Assembly (NCBI GenBank): GCA_002470605.1
Contig: DKND01000102.1
Span: 2,171-9,731, forward strand
Source: Opitutia bacterium UBA7397
GTDB lineage: Bacteria > Verrucomicrobiota > Verrucomicrobiia > Opitutales > UBA953
Reading direction: 5' to 3'
Length of the DNA: 7,561 nt
In this document: positions 1-6,518 of the stretch, in pieces
How positions within the stretch are numbered: position 1 is the stretch's first letter
How the letters are laid out: each line of letters starts with the position of its first letter
The notes under the pieces: generated by a model
What the model was told of the DNA's origin: nothing
Seen by the model: only the letters and a program-made list of their open reading frames with translations
The model's database searches: none
Made by a program: the position numbers and the translations under genes

Positions 1-1258
1 TGAGACTGTGGCTGGTAAACTTGGAGAATTTACCGCCCGCATTAACCTGAATTTGCATCGATGGGTTGAGTTCTTTATTGAGCAAGGTGACGCGTAGTTT
101 GCCATCGGTGCCGAGTACGGAGTGACTGATCAGATTCGTCTTACCGCTGATTTCGGAAGCGACGAGACGTCCTTGCGCAGCTTGGCTGAAGAAAAGCAGT
201 CCGTAGTAAAGGGGCGCGGGGACATACGTCTCGGTCTTTTTGTCAAAGACGATGGCGGAATAATTATTGGCGGTGAAGCTGCCGTGAAAATTGACCCCGG
301 CGCCGCCGTGGCGGGCGACGTCGAACATGAAATCAATCGACCACAGCGCCGCGGCGAAAGCGTCACTGACGCCATGCTTGCCCCCGCCGGACGCGGTATT
401 GCACTCGCCGACGCGATACGGCACGCCGGCGGCTTTGGCGTCATTTAGTTTAATAAGCCAGTCATCGGGATATTTCTCGCCCAAGATTTTTTCGATCGAG
501 GTGAAGCGCTGTCCCTTGGGGTCGGCCTCCTTGGCGGAAAGCGGGTAGACGTGCGAAGTGGCAAGCGCGATGCGATCCTTGAAGTCAGCCATGAAGAGCG
601 GCATCCATTTCGTGCCCTTGGTGACGGCGGGGCCAGTGATGAGAATCTGGGGATTCTTGGCTTTGATCGCGTCGGCGACGGCCATGAACTCAGCTTTATA
701 TTCAGGATAACCCCATTTGCTTGGGCGGATTCCTTCGCGATTCGGGCCTTTCGGATAAAGGTTTGGCTCATTACCGATCTCGATCGCGAGGATTTCTTTC
801 GCACCGACCTTCCAGGCGTAATCGGCCTCGTCGGCCGCCATCGCCGGGTCGTTGGCCCCGAGATTGACGCCGTAGATAATTTTCCAGCCCGTATTGCGGG
901 CGAAGTCGAAGAACGCATCAACCGAAGCCGGCCCGATGGTGCGTGGGTCGACGACATACTTGTTGTCCTTCATGGATTCGAGCGGCGGATGGGCTTCGCG
1001 CTTAAAGAAAGTCGAATCGACGTTATTGGCACCGATACGTAAAACGCCCGGCCCGAGCGTGCGGCAGAGATTGATCAGCGTGGCATTTTGGCCGTTGAAA
1101 CAATCCCGCGTCATGAGTTTTTTCTCCGTACTCAGGCCGACGAAATCGCTTGGAATCACCAAGCCTGGCTGGTCGCTGTGAATGGTTACCGTAGCGGAAA
1201 TCGAATCCGCGCCGAAGAGGAGGCTGGTGAGGAGAAGAAGGGGCAAGGTGAGGCGCAT
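1..1258 (-). CDS. Secreted GH79-like beta-glucuronidase, 3' end cut off by the window edge
   Basis: This retaining glycoside hydrolase probably removes beta-linked glucuronic acid (or its 4-O-methyl form) from a glycan or glycoside outside the cytoplasm. The reading frame is open from the ATG at 1258 to the left edge, giving 419 residues with no stop. Residues 1-22 look like a signal peptide (basic Arg2, a Leu-rich core, probable cleavage after SISA). The catalytic TIM-barrel region follows: IEIGNEPN at 159-166 supplies the acid/base Glu164, and GECN at 284-287 followed by SGGGKHGVSD supplies the nucleophile Glu285. The ALWSIDFMF and GAGVNFHG stretches (304-326) are typical of GH79. The spacing between the two glutamates is close to that in the Acidobacterium capsulatum GH79 glucuronidase. 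The missing part is the end of the C-terminal beta-sandwich, perhaps 50-100 residues. Heparanase-like or other GH79 specificities cannot be excluded. No Shine-Dalgarno precedes the ATG. Confidence 0.88.
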   Translation of the reverse strand, partial: MRLTLPLLLLTSLLFGADSISATVTIHSDQPGLVIPSDFVGLSTEKKLMTRDCFNGQNATLINLCRTLGPGVLRIGANNVDSTFFKREAHPPLESMKDNKYVVDPRTIGPASVDAFFDFARNTGWKIIYGVNLGANDPAMAADEADYAWKVGAKEILAIEIGNEPNLYPKGPNREGIRPSKWGYPEYKAEFMAVADAIKAKNPQILITGPAVTKGTKWMPLFMADFKDRIALATSHVYPLSAKEADPKGQRFTSIEKILGEKYPDDWLIKLNDAKAAGVPYRVGECNTASGGGKHGVSDAFAAALWSIDFMFDVARHGGAGVNFHGSFTANNYSAIVFDKKTETYVPAPLYYGLLFFSQAAQGRLVASEISGKTNLISHSVLGTDGKLRVTLLNKELNPSMQIQVNAGGKFSKFTSHSL

Positions 1259-1263
1259 GAGGA

Positions 1264-1269
1264 AATATA
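1264..1269 (-). promoter_or_regulatory. Possible -10 hexamer of the GH79 gene
   Basis: The minus strand reads TATATT, five of six matches to the sigma-70 -10 consensus, and is followed by only TCCTC before the ATG. A start point 6-8 nt downstream would fall on or beside the ATG, giving a leaderless mRNA, which would fit the absence of a Shine-Dalgarno. No recognisable -35 hexamer lies 16-18 nt upstream; that position is inside the palindrome at 1283-1300. AT-rich hexamers arise by chance in such gaps, so this is tentative. Confidence 0.25.
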
Positions 1270-1282
1270 AAAATGAAGGCAA

Positions 1283-1300
1283 GTCGCTGCGATCAGTGAC
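1283..1300. promoter_or_regulatory. Interrupted palindrome, candidate operator upstream of the GH79 gene
   Basis: The plus strand reads GTCGCTG-CGAT-CAGTGAC: two 7-bp arms with six of seven matching positions around a 4-bp centre. It lies 25-42 nt upstream of the GH79 ATG, where a -35 element would sit, in the 92-nt gap between two genes. Size, symmetry and position suit a dimeric regulator such as a GntR or LacI family protein, but no regulator gene is in the window and no second copy was noticed. Confidence 0.3.
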
Positions 1301-1350
1301 AATGCTCAAGACTTCTGGCGGGCGAAGACCAAAATCTGCTTGGCCTTCTA

Positions 1351-2883
1351 CTATTCCCGAAAAGCGAAGGAAAAAAGCGAAGCATCGTTTAATTTAAAAC
1401 GAAGAGACACTGGTTTGCCGGCTAAAGATTTAAGGTCCGGCTGATTTTTCCAAACCACCGTATGACGTAAAGCGTCGCCCGTCATCCGTTCGCTTGTCCC
1501 CCATGTCAGGTTCGAGTGGCCTTCGGCATCGATGAATTCGACGGTGATGCCGGCCCCGGGTTGCGTCGCCACCGCGTTAAGTTCCAGACGTTTGCCGCTG
1601 AAGATAAACGGTACCGTCGTGATCGTGCCGCCCTGAGCCGGGGCATCCGCCGAAACAAAGCGATCAAGCTTCCAGGTGGCCAGGCCGATGCTCCCGGTGA
1701 ACTTCGTCCCGCGACCGATGTCCTTGTAAAGACACGGCGAACCGTGGGTGTAATTCGCGCCGGCATAATAAAGCCAGATTTCGTCCTTCACGCGTAAGGC
1801 GCGGGATTGCGTGGCAAGAAAGCCGCAGTCCCATTCTCCGGGTAAGCCATGAGGGATGATCGGGGTGCGGAAGGGCCGCTCCCATGTCTGAAGGTCGCGC
1901 GTGGACGCTAGTTGGATTTCGCTAGGGCCTTCATGGTTACCGTATCGTCCGCTGTTGTTGATCGTGAAAACCCAGGGAAAAGCCAAGGTGCAGCTTTCAG
2001 TCGGGTAGGCGCCGATGCCATAAAACTCCGTCCGCATCAGCTTGGGATCGTCGGGTACGTCGAGTTGGGCACGGACTTGTTCGATGCGGTCCAAGGAGCC
2101 GGCGTCATCGATCTGGTCAGGTTTGAAGACATAGCGAGGCGTTGTCCAGGTGATGAAATCCTTACTGGTAGAGAGCGCGAAGCATCGCCTGACTTGGCCG
2201 CGGACGTCGGTGCTATGTTTCGGGAAAGCGACGTAGAGCTGGCGTTCTTCATCGTAATAGATCGTGATGACATCGTTGGAACGACAGATTGGTTCATGGC
2301 TCAGGCGGGTCCATCGAAGCCCATCGGAAGAGGTAAAAGTATGCGGTCCGCCTTCGGGTTTATCTTTATGGACATAAGCGACCATCTTGTAGCGGCGTTG
2401 GGGGTCTGGATCGTGGTCGTCTTTGATGACGCTAGGAAGCAATGCTTCATTGAGTACCGCGTTATGCTGCCGGCCGCCGCGGGCAGAATCAATCGTTCCG
2501 ATCAACGGCTTATTCCAGCGAATCCCATCTTGGCTTTCGGCGTAACAGACGGAAAAGTTCGGAAAATCCTTGGTGACGTCCGTCGTATACCAGAGGCGGA
2601 ATTTCCCTAAGGTCTCATCAAAGATCACATTGCCGTAGATGGATATCCGCCAACCTTCCCAGGGTTGGTCGGCCTTGAGCAAAGGATTGGCCGGATGTTT
2701 TTGACCGGGGTGCAGCTGAAACGTGATCTCTTCCGACGACTTCACGAGCATCTGATCGACAAAGAGTTGAGCTTTGCTGCCGATATTAATCAGTGCTTTG
2801 GGTTTCTCGGCGGCTGGGATGCGATTGGGGGTAGCACAGAGTAAGCCGAGCGATAAAGACAAAAGCAGAGGTAAGCGCGGCAT
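1351..2883 (-). CDS. Secreted five-bladed propeller protein with C-terminal beta-sandwich, putative glycoside hydrolase
   Basis: This 510-residue exported protein has no assigned activity that I recognise. Residues 1-25 form a signal peptide (Arg3, a Leu/Ser-rich core, cleavage probably after IPAA). The body, about 35-410, shows blade-like repeats with a recurring Ser/Thr-x-Asp-Gly-x-x-Trp theme: SQDGIRW at 117-123, SSDGLRW at 185-191, STSKDFITW at 238-246 and STRDLQTW at 327-334. Interspersed strands such as FRLWYT and IWLYYAG are typical of GH32/GH43-type propellers. Residues 415-510 look like a separate beta-sandwich (VPFIFSGKRLELN, then AGKPVSLRFKLNDA). Proteins of this architecture are familiar from Planctomycetes and Verrucomicrobia, usually annotated as hypothetical or GH32-like. 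Its place between a glucarate block and a GH79 gene suggests it acts on the same glycan. Acidic residues in conserved-looking positions (Asp42, Glu286, Asp352) are candidates for catalysis, but that is a guess. A sugar-binding or lyase role is also possible. Confidence 0.8.
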   Translation of the reverse strand: MPRLPLLLSLSLGLLCATPNRIPAAEKPKALINIGSKAQLFVDQMLVKSSEEITFQLHPGQKHPANPLLKADQPWEGWRISIYGNVIFDETLGKFRLWYTTDVTKDFPNFSVCYAESQDGIRWNKPLIGTIDSARGGRQHNAVLNEALLPSVIKDDHDPDPQRRYKMVAYVHKDKPEGGPHTFTSSDGLRWTRLSHEPICRSNDVITIYYDEERQLYVAFPKHSTDVRGQVRRCFALSTSKDFITWTTPRYVFKPDQIDDAGSLDRIEQVRAQLDVPDDPKLMRTEFYGIGAYPTESCTLAFPWVFTINNSGRYGNHEGPSEIQLASTRDLQTWERPFRTPIIPHGLPGEWDCGFLATQSRALRVKDEIWLYYAGANYTHGSPCLYKDIGRGTKFTGSIGLATWKLDRFVSADAPAQGGTITTVPFIFSGKRLELNAVATQPGAGITVEFIDAEGHSNLTWGTSERMTGDALRHTVVWKNQPDLKSLAGKPVSLRFKLNDASLFSFAFRE

Positions 2884-2940
2884 GGGGTAGTGAGAAAATG
2901 AATATCAGCCCACTCACGCTCTGCAACCGCTCATCGCCTC
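2884..2940 (-). other. Leader region of the propeller gene, no clear promoter
   Basis: This stretch precedes the propeller ATG. It has no purine-rich Shine-Dalgarno; the last 15 nt before the ATG are pyrimidine-rich (TTTTCTCACTACCCC). A weak promoter-like pair, TTGCAG followed about 14-16 nt later by GATATT/TATTCA, can be drawn but matches consensus poorly. Expression by read-through from the upstream glucarate block is as likely as a separate promoter. Confidence 0.3.
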
Positions 2941-3014
2941 GCTTGGGTGCGCGCCCCAAGCCAGCTCTCCATCCATGCCCAGATGACTATCTGACCAAGC
3001 AGGGCTGCTTGGGG
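2941..3014 (-). repeat. Four-arm inverted-repeat cluster with two alternative folds, spanning the gudD stop
   Basis: In minus-strand order there are four related arms. Arm 1 is CCCCAAGCAG (3014-3005), arm 2 CTGCTTGG (3002-2995), arm 3 GCTTGGGG (2961-2954) and arm 4 CCCAAGC (2947-2941). Arms 1 and 2 form an 8-bp inverted repeat with a 2-nt spacer, foldable as 7 bp with a GGGC loop. Arms 3 and 4 form a 7-bp hairpin with a 7-nt loop. Alternatively arm 1 pairs perfectly with arm 3 over 8 bp, and arm 2 with arm 4 over 6 bp. A small hairpin, CAGAT-AGTC-ATCTG (2993-2980), contains the gudD TAG. There is no T-run after any stem, so this is not a canonical intrinsic terminator. It could be a processing or stability element, a weak attenuator or a repetitive extragenic palindrome. 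Confidence 0.5.
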
Positions 3015-4312
3015 TCGAACTTCCAGCCAGGAATGAGGTACTGCATCGCAGCGGCGTCATCTCGTGAGCCCGAAGGGAGTTTCAGGTAGAGCTCGTGGGC
3101 GGCCGCGAGCTGGGTCGGGTCGATTTCGATGCCGAGGCCGGGTTTTTTAGGAACGGAAATCTTACCGCCCTTAATCTGCAAGGGCTCTTGGGTGAGGCGT
3201 TGGCCTTCCTGCCAGATCCAGTGCGTGTCCATGGCCGTTACATCGCCGGGAGCGGCGGCACCGACGTGGGTGAACATCGCCAGCGAGATATCAAAATGGT
3301 TATTGGAATGAGAGCCCCAGGTCAGGCCATTTTCTTGGCACACCTGCGCGACTTTCACCGAACCTTGCATGGTCCAGAAGTGTGGGTCGGCCAAGGGAAT
3401 GTCGACGGCTTGCAATTTTAACGCATGCGCCAGCTGACGCCAATCCGTCGCTACCATGTTGGTCGCCGTGCGGAGTCCGGTAGCTTTTTTGAATTCGGCC
3501 ATAATTTCGCGCCCCGAGAAGCCGGCTTCGGCGCCGCAGGGATCTTCGGCATAGGCGAGGATGCCCTGAAGATTCTGACAGAGCGTAATCGCATCTTTGA
3601 CCAACCAGGCGCCATTAGGATCGAGTGTGATGCGGGCTTTGGGAAAGCGTGCGGCGAGGGCGCGGACGGCCTCGATTTCTTGGGCGCCATGAAGCACGCC
3701 GCCTTTGAGTTTAAAATCTTGGAAACCAAAGCGTTCTAGCGCGGCCTCGGCTTGGCGCACGATGGCTTCAGCGGTGATTGTTTCCTCGTTGCGGAGGCGG
3801 TGCCAAGCGTGGGCGGAAGCGGACTCATCGCGATAGCCGAGGGTAGTCTTATGCCGGTCGCCGATATAGAAAAGATACCCTAACATCTCAACTTCGGAAC
3901 GTTGTTGACCCGTGCCGAGCAGCGCGGCTACCGGCTGTTGAAGATGCTGACCGAGCAGGTCGAGCAGGGCGGATTCAATCGCCGTGACGGCGTGGATGGT
4001 GATGCGCAGGTCGAAGGTCTGCAGGCCGCGGCCACCGGCGTCACGATCGGCGAAGGCGGCGCTGATGGTCGCGAGCAGCTTTTCGTATTCTGCGATTTCC
4101 TTGCCGATAAGTAGGGGTGCCGCGTCTTCGATCGTTTGCTTGATCTTTTCGCCGCCGGGGACTTCGCCTAACCCCGTCTGTCCGGAGCTGTCGGTAATAA
4201 GAACGATATTACGGGTGAAGTAAGGGCCGTGCGCACCGCTGAGGTTGAGCAGCATGCTGTCGTGGCCGGCGACCGGTACGACGCGGATGGAAGTGATGAG
4301 AGGGGTGGTCAC
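2987..4312 (-). CDS. gudD: Glucarate dehydratase
   Basis: This cytoplasmic enolase-superfamily enzyme (EC 4.2.1.40) dehydrates D-glucarate to 5-dehydro-4-deoxy-D-glucarate, the first step of glucarate catabolism. With the GTG at 4312 as start it has 441 residues, against 446 in E. coli GudD, and I recall near-identical stretches such as PVAGHDSML, RDAGGRGLQTFDLR and GSHSNNHFDISLAMFTH. Catalytic features are present with a constant offset of four from E. coli: the KLK motif at 201-203, metal-site Asp231 (DPNGAW), Glu262 and Asn285 (TATN), Asp309 and the general-base His335. The start is chosen because family homology begins just after it and because a longer frame, open to 4453, only overlaps the transporter gene. 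The GTG lies 7 nt after the transporter stop, so translation is probably coupled. No Shine-Dalgarno is visible. The four-arm inverted-repeat cluster covers its last codons and stop. Confidence 0.95.
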   Translation of the reverse strand: MTTPLITSIRVVPVAGHDSMLLNLSGAHGPYFTRNIVLITDSSGQTGLGEVPGGEKIKQTIEDAAPLLIGKEIAEYEKLLATISAAFADRDAGGRGLQTFDLRITIHAVTAIESALLDLLGQHLQQPVAALLGTGQQRSEVEMLGYLFYIGDRHKTTLGYRDESASAHAWHRLRNEETITAEAIVRQAEAALERFGFQDFKLKGGVLHGAQEIEAVRALAARFPKARITLDPNGAWLVKDAITLCQNLQGILAYAEDPCGAEAGFSGREIMAEFKKATGLRTATNMVATDWRQLAHALKLQAVDIPLADPHFWTMQGSVKVAQVCQENGLTWGSHSNNHFDISLAMFTHVGAAAPGDVTAMDTHWIWQEGQRLTQEPLQIKGGKISVPKKPGLGIEIDPTQLAAAHELYLKLPSGSRDDAAAMQYLIPGWKFDPKQPCLVR

Positions 4313-4319
4313 GTTAAAA

Positions 4320-5582
4320 TTAGGCGCGGGTTCGGGCGCGGAAGACCAAGGCGGCGGCGACGAGGGAGGTGAGGGCGAGTCCGTAGAGCCCACCTTGAAT
4401 CGAACCCGTATGTTCCTTGAGCCATCCGAAGGCGTAGGGGGCGACGAAGCCACCTAGGTTGCCGATGGAATTGATCAAGGCGATGACGGCGGCGGCGATG
4501 CGCGGATCAAGGTAACCTTGCGGAATGGGCCAGAACAGCGAGGAGGCTGACTTGAAGCCGAGGGCGGCGAAACAGATGGCAACGAAAGCGAAGATCGGTC
4601 CGCCGGTCGTGGCGAGAAACATGCCTAAGCCGGCGATGAGCAAAGCAACTGCAACCCAGGCTTGTTGGTTTTTATAACGTGCGGCTCCGGCGGCGGCGAA
4701 ATACATCCCCGCAATCGAAATCAGCCATGGCAATGAATTGAGGCAGCCGACTTGCATGTCGGTCATCTTGCCCATCGAACGGATGATGGTCGGCAGCCAG
4801 AACGTCGCCGCGTAGATGGTCAGCTGGATGGCGAAGTAGACGACGCAGAACAGGATAATCTGTAGGTCGCATAGTAGTCGCCAGACGCTGGGTCGGTAGG
4901 AGCGGTTTGCTGCCTCGGCCTCGGCTTCGAGGGTCGAGGTCAGGGCTTGCCGTTCCCCGTCCTGCAACCACCGGGCCTCTGCTGGAAGGGAGTCGAGCCA
5001 GCGCCAGGTGAAAATCGCGAGGACGACCGAGAAGGCGCCTTCGGCGAAGATCATGAACTGCCAGCCTTTGAGTCCATAAGGATGGAACTGCAGGAGATAG
5101 CCGGAGAGCGGCCCGGAAATGACGGAAGCGATGGCGGAGCCGCTCAGGAAGATCGCGATGGCTTTACCGCGGTCCGCCGAGGGTAGCCAGCGAGTGAGGT
5201 AATAAATGACGCCTGGGAAGAAGCCGGCTTCGGCCGCACCGAGCAGGAAACGCAACCCGTAGAACTCTTGGGCGGTCGTCACAAACGCCATGCAGGCCGC
5301 CACCGCGCCCCAAAGCATGGCGATGATGGCGAGCCAGCGACGCGCACCGATGCGCTGGAGGATGAGGTTGGAAGGGACTTCGAAGACCGCGTAGCCGATG
5401 AAGAACAGGCCAGCGCCGAAGCCGAAGGCTTCATCGTTGAGGCCGAGGTCCGTGTGCAACTGCTCCTTGATGAAGCTGATGTTTACGCGGTCGATGTAGT
5501 TCACGATGAACATCACGACGAACAACGGCAGCACGCGCCACTTGACCTTCGAGACCGCGGACTGGAGGGTTTCGAGCGGCAC
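4320..5582 (-). CDS. MFS transporter of the anion:cation symporter (ACS) family, probable aldarate/uronate importer
   Basis: This 420-residue inner-membrane protein probably imports glucarate or a related sugar acid with protons. About twelve hydrophobic segments are visible. The first (about 16-36) runs into NYIDRVNIS, the Asp-Arg-x-Asn signature of ACS permeases (GudP, GarP, TtuB and phthalate-type carriers). GARRW at 79-83 is the cytoplasmic loop 2-3 motif, a charged central loop spans about 196-232, and GYLDPRIAAAVIALINSIGN (357-376) is typical of the tartrate/aldarate branch. The GTG at 5582 is the only possible start between the upstream kdgD stop, which is in the same frame, and the first membrane segment; the gap is 6 nt. 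The substrate is inferred from the flanking kdgD and gudD. Glucuronate, galactarate or tartrate transport cannot be excluded from sequence alone. Confidence 0.88.
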   Translation of the reverse strand: MPLETLQSAVSKVKWRVLPLFVVMFIVNYIDRVNISFIKEQLHTDLGLNDEAFGFGAGLFFIGYAVFEVPSNLILQRIGARRWLAIIAMLWGAVAACMAFVTTAQEFYGLRFLLGAAEAGFFPGVIYYLTRWLPSADRGKAIAIFLSGSAIASVISGPLSGYLLQFHPYGLKGWQFMIFAEGAFSVVLAIFTWRWLDSLPAEARWLQDGERQALTSTLEAEAEAANRSYRPSVWRLLCDLQIILFCVVYFAIQLTIYAATFWLPTIIRSMGKMTDMQVGCLNSLPWLISIAGMYFAAAGAARYKNQQAWVAVALLIAGLGMFLATTGGPIFAFVAICFAALGFKSASSLFWPIPQGYLDPRIAAAVIALINSIGNLGGFVAPYAFGWLKEHTGSIQGGLYGLALTSLVAAALVFRARTRA

Positions 5583-5588
5583 GGGTAA

Positions 5589-6500
5589 TTACTTAACTCC
5601 GGCTTGGGCGATGAGGGCAGCGAGTTGTTGGACTTCGGCCGGCTTGAGGTCGGTCAAAGGCGCACGCACGGGCCCCGCGCTATGTCCGACGATCGTCGCT
5701 CCGGCTTTGATGATACTGACGGCGTAGCCGGCGCTCTTGTTGCGAATTTCGAGATAAGGCAGGAAGAAGGTGTCGAGTAAGCGGTTCTGGGTGGCGACGT
5801 CATCCTTGGCGACAGCGTGATAGAAATCCATCGCGGCCTGGGGGATGAAGTTGAAGACCGCCGAGGAGTAGACTGGTACGCCCATCGCTTTGTAAGCGGC
5901 GGCGTAGACTTCCGCCGTGGGCAGGCCGCCCAGGTAACTAAAACGCTCTCCCATGCGGCGGCGAATCGAGACCATGAGTTCGATATCACCGAAACCATCT
6001 TTGTAGCCGATGAGATTAGGATTATTAGCCGCAAGTTTTTCGAGATGATGCGGTTGGAGTCGGCAGACGTTGCGATTGTAGACGATGACCCCGATTTTGA
6101 TCGACTTGCAGACTTGATCCACGTGCGCCGCCACGCCGTCCTGATTCGTTTCCGTGAGGTAATGCGGTAACAGCAAGATGCCCTTGGCACCAAGACGTTC
6201 GGCTTCTTGGGCGTATTGAATGGCCACACGCGTTGGGCCGCCCGCACCGGCGAGGATCGGCACGAGGCCATCGCACGTGTCGACCGCGGTTTTGATCACC
6301 GAAGAATATTCCTGAGGTTCGAGGGAGAAAAATTCGCCCGTGCCGCCGGCGGCGAAGAGCGCCGTGGCGCCGTAGGGCGCGAGCCACTGGAGGCGCTTAG
6401 CGTAACCGGTCGCATCGAAGTCGCCGTTCGTCTTGAAGTCGGTGATGGGAAAGGAAAGTAAGCCTGACGAAAGGACGGCTTTTAATTCGTTGGGAGACAT
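5589..6500 (-). CDS. kdgD: 5-dehydro-4-deoxyglucarate dehydratase
   Basis: This class I aldolase-like enzyme of the DHDPS/NAL superfamily (EC 4.2.1.41) dehydrates and decarboxylates 5-dehydro-4-deoxy-D-glucarate to 2,5-dioxopentanoate (alpha-ketoglutarate semialdehyde). It is full length at 303 residues, as expected. The Schiff-base lysine is Lys167 in IGYKDG; the partner tyrosine is Tyr141 in VIVYNR; the substrate-binding loop is GGTGEFFSL at 52-60. The segments FGDIELM and LGGLPTAEVYAAAYKA also match KdgD as I know it from Acinetobacter and Burkholderia, and set it apart from DapA and NanA. The ATG at 6500 fits the usual N-terminus (SPxELKxVLSSGLLSFPxTDF). It follows the dehydrogenase stop by 18 nt, and its 18-nt leader is almost pure pyrimidine (CCCTCCCCTCTC before the ATG), the opposite of a Shine-Dalgarno. 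Its product feeds the upstream dehydrogenase. Confidence 0.95.
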   Translation of the reverse strand: MSPNELKAVLSSGLLSFPITDFKTNGDFDATGYAKRLQWLAPYGATALFAAGGTGEFFSLEPQEYSSVIKTAVDTCDGLVPILAGAGGPTRVAIQYAQEAERLGAKGILLLPHYLTETNQDGVAAHVDQVCKSIKIGVIVYNRNVCRLQPHHLEKLAANNPNLIGYKDGFGDIELMVSIRRRMGERFSYLGGLPTAEVYAAAYKAMGVPVYSSAVFNFIPQAAMDFYHAVAKDDVATQNRLLDTFFLPYLEIRNKSAGYAVSIIKAGATIVGHSAGPVRAPLTDLKPAEVQQLAALIAQAGVK

Positions 6501-6518
6501 GAGAGGGGAGGGAACGGT

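Noticed and set aside
445..957. A 170-codon minus-strand open frame inside the GH79 gene
   Set aside because: It is out of frame with the GH79 coding sequence and its translation is Ser/Arg/Pro-rich shadow sequence. The in-frame translation shows both GH79 catalytic motifs.
551..1042. A 163-codon plus-strand open frame antisense to the GH79 gene
   Set aside because: It lies opposite the catalytic region of a clear GH79 enzyme and has no domain-like pattern; treated as a mirror of GH79 codon use.
1148..1164. Another GCTTGG-N5-CCAAGC inverted repeat, like the arms near the gudD stop
   Set aside because: It lies within GH79 codons for an ordinary segment (around GLVIPS), is short, and may be chance. 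It is worth including only in a genome-wide repeat search.
1912..2610. A 232-codon plus-strand open frame antisense to the propeller gene
   Set aside because: It is fully antisense to a well-supported secreted protein, has no recognisable domain, and such long antisense frames are common in GC-rich coding DNA.
2987..4453. A longer, 488-residue form of GudD starting at the ATG at 4453
   Set aside because: The extra 47 residues overlap the end of the transporter gene, are Pro/Ser-rich low-complexity sequence and have no counterpart in glucarate dehydratases. Family similarity starts just after the GTG at 4312, which also gives the usual length.
5580..5600. kdgD and the transporter are in the same frame, separated by one TAA, hinting at a read-through fusion
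   Set aside because: Both proteins are complete at their normal family lengths, and a soluble aldolase fused to an MFS permease has no known precedent. A GTG start 6 nt after the stop explains the layout.
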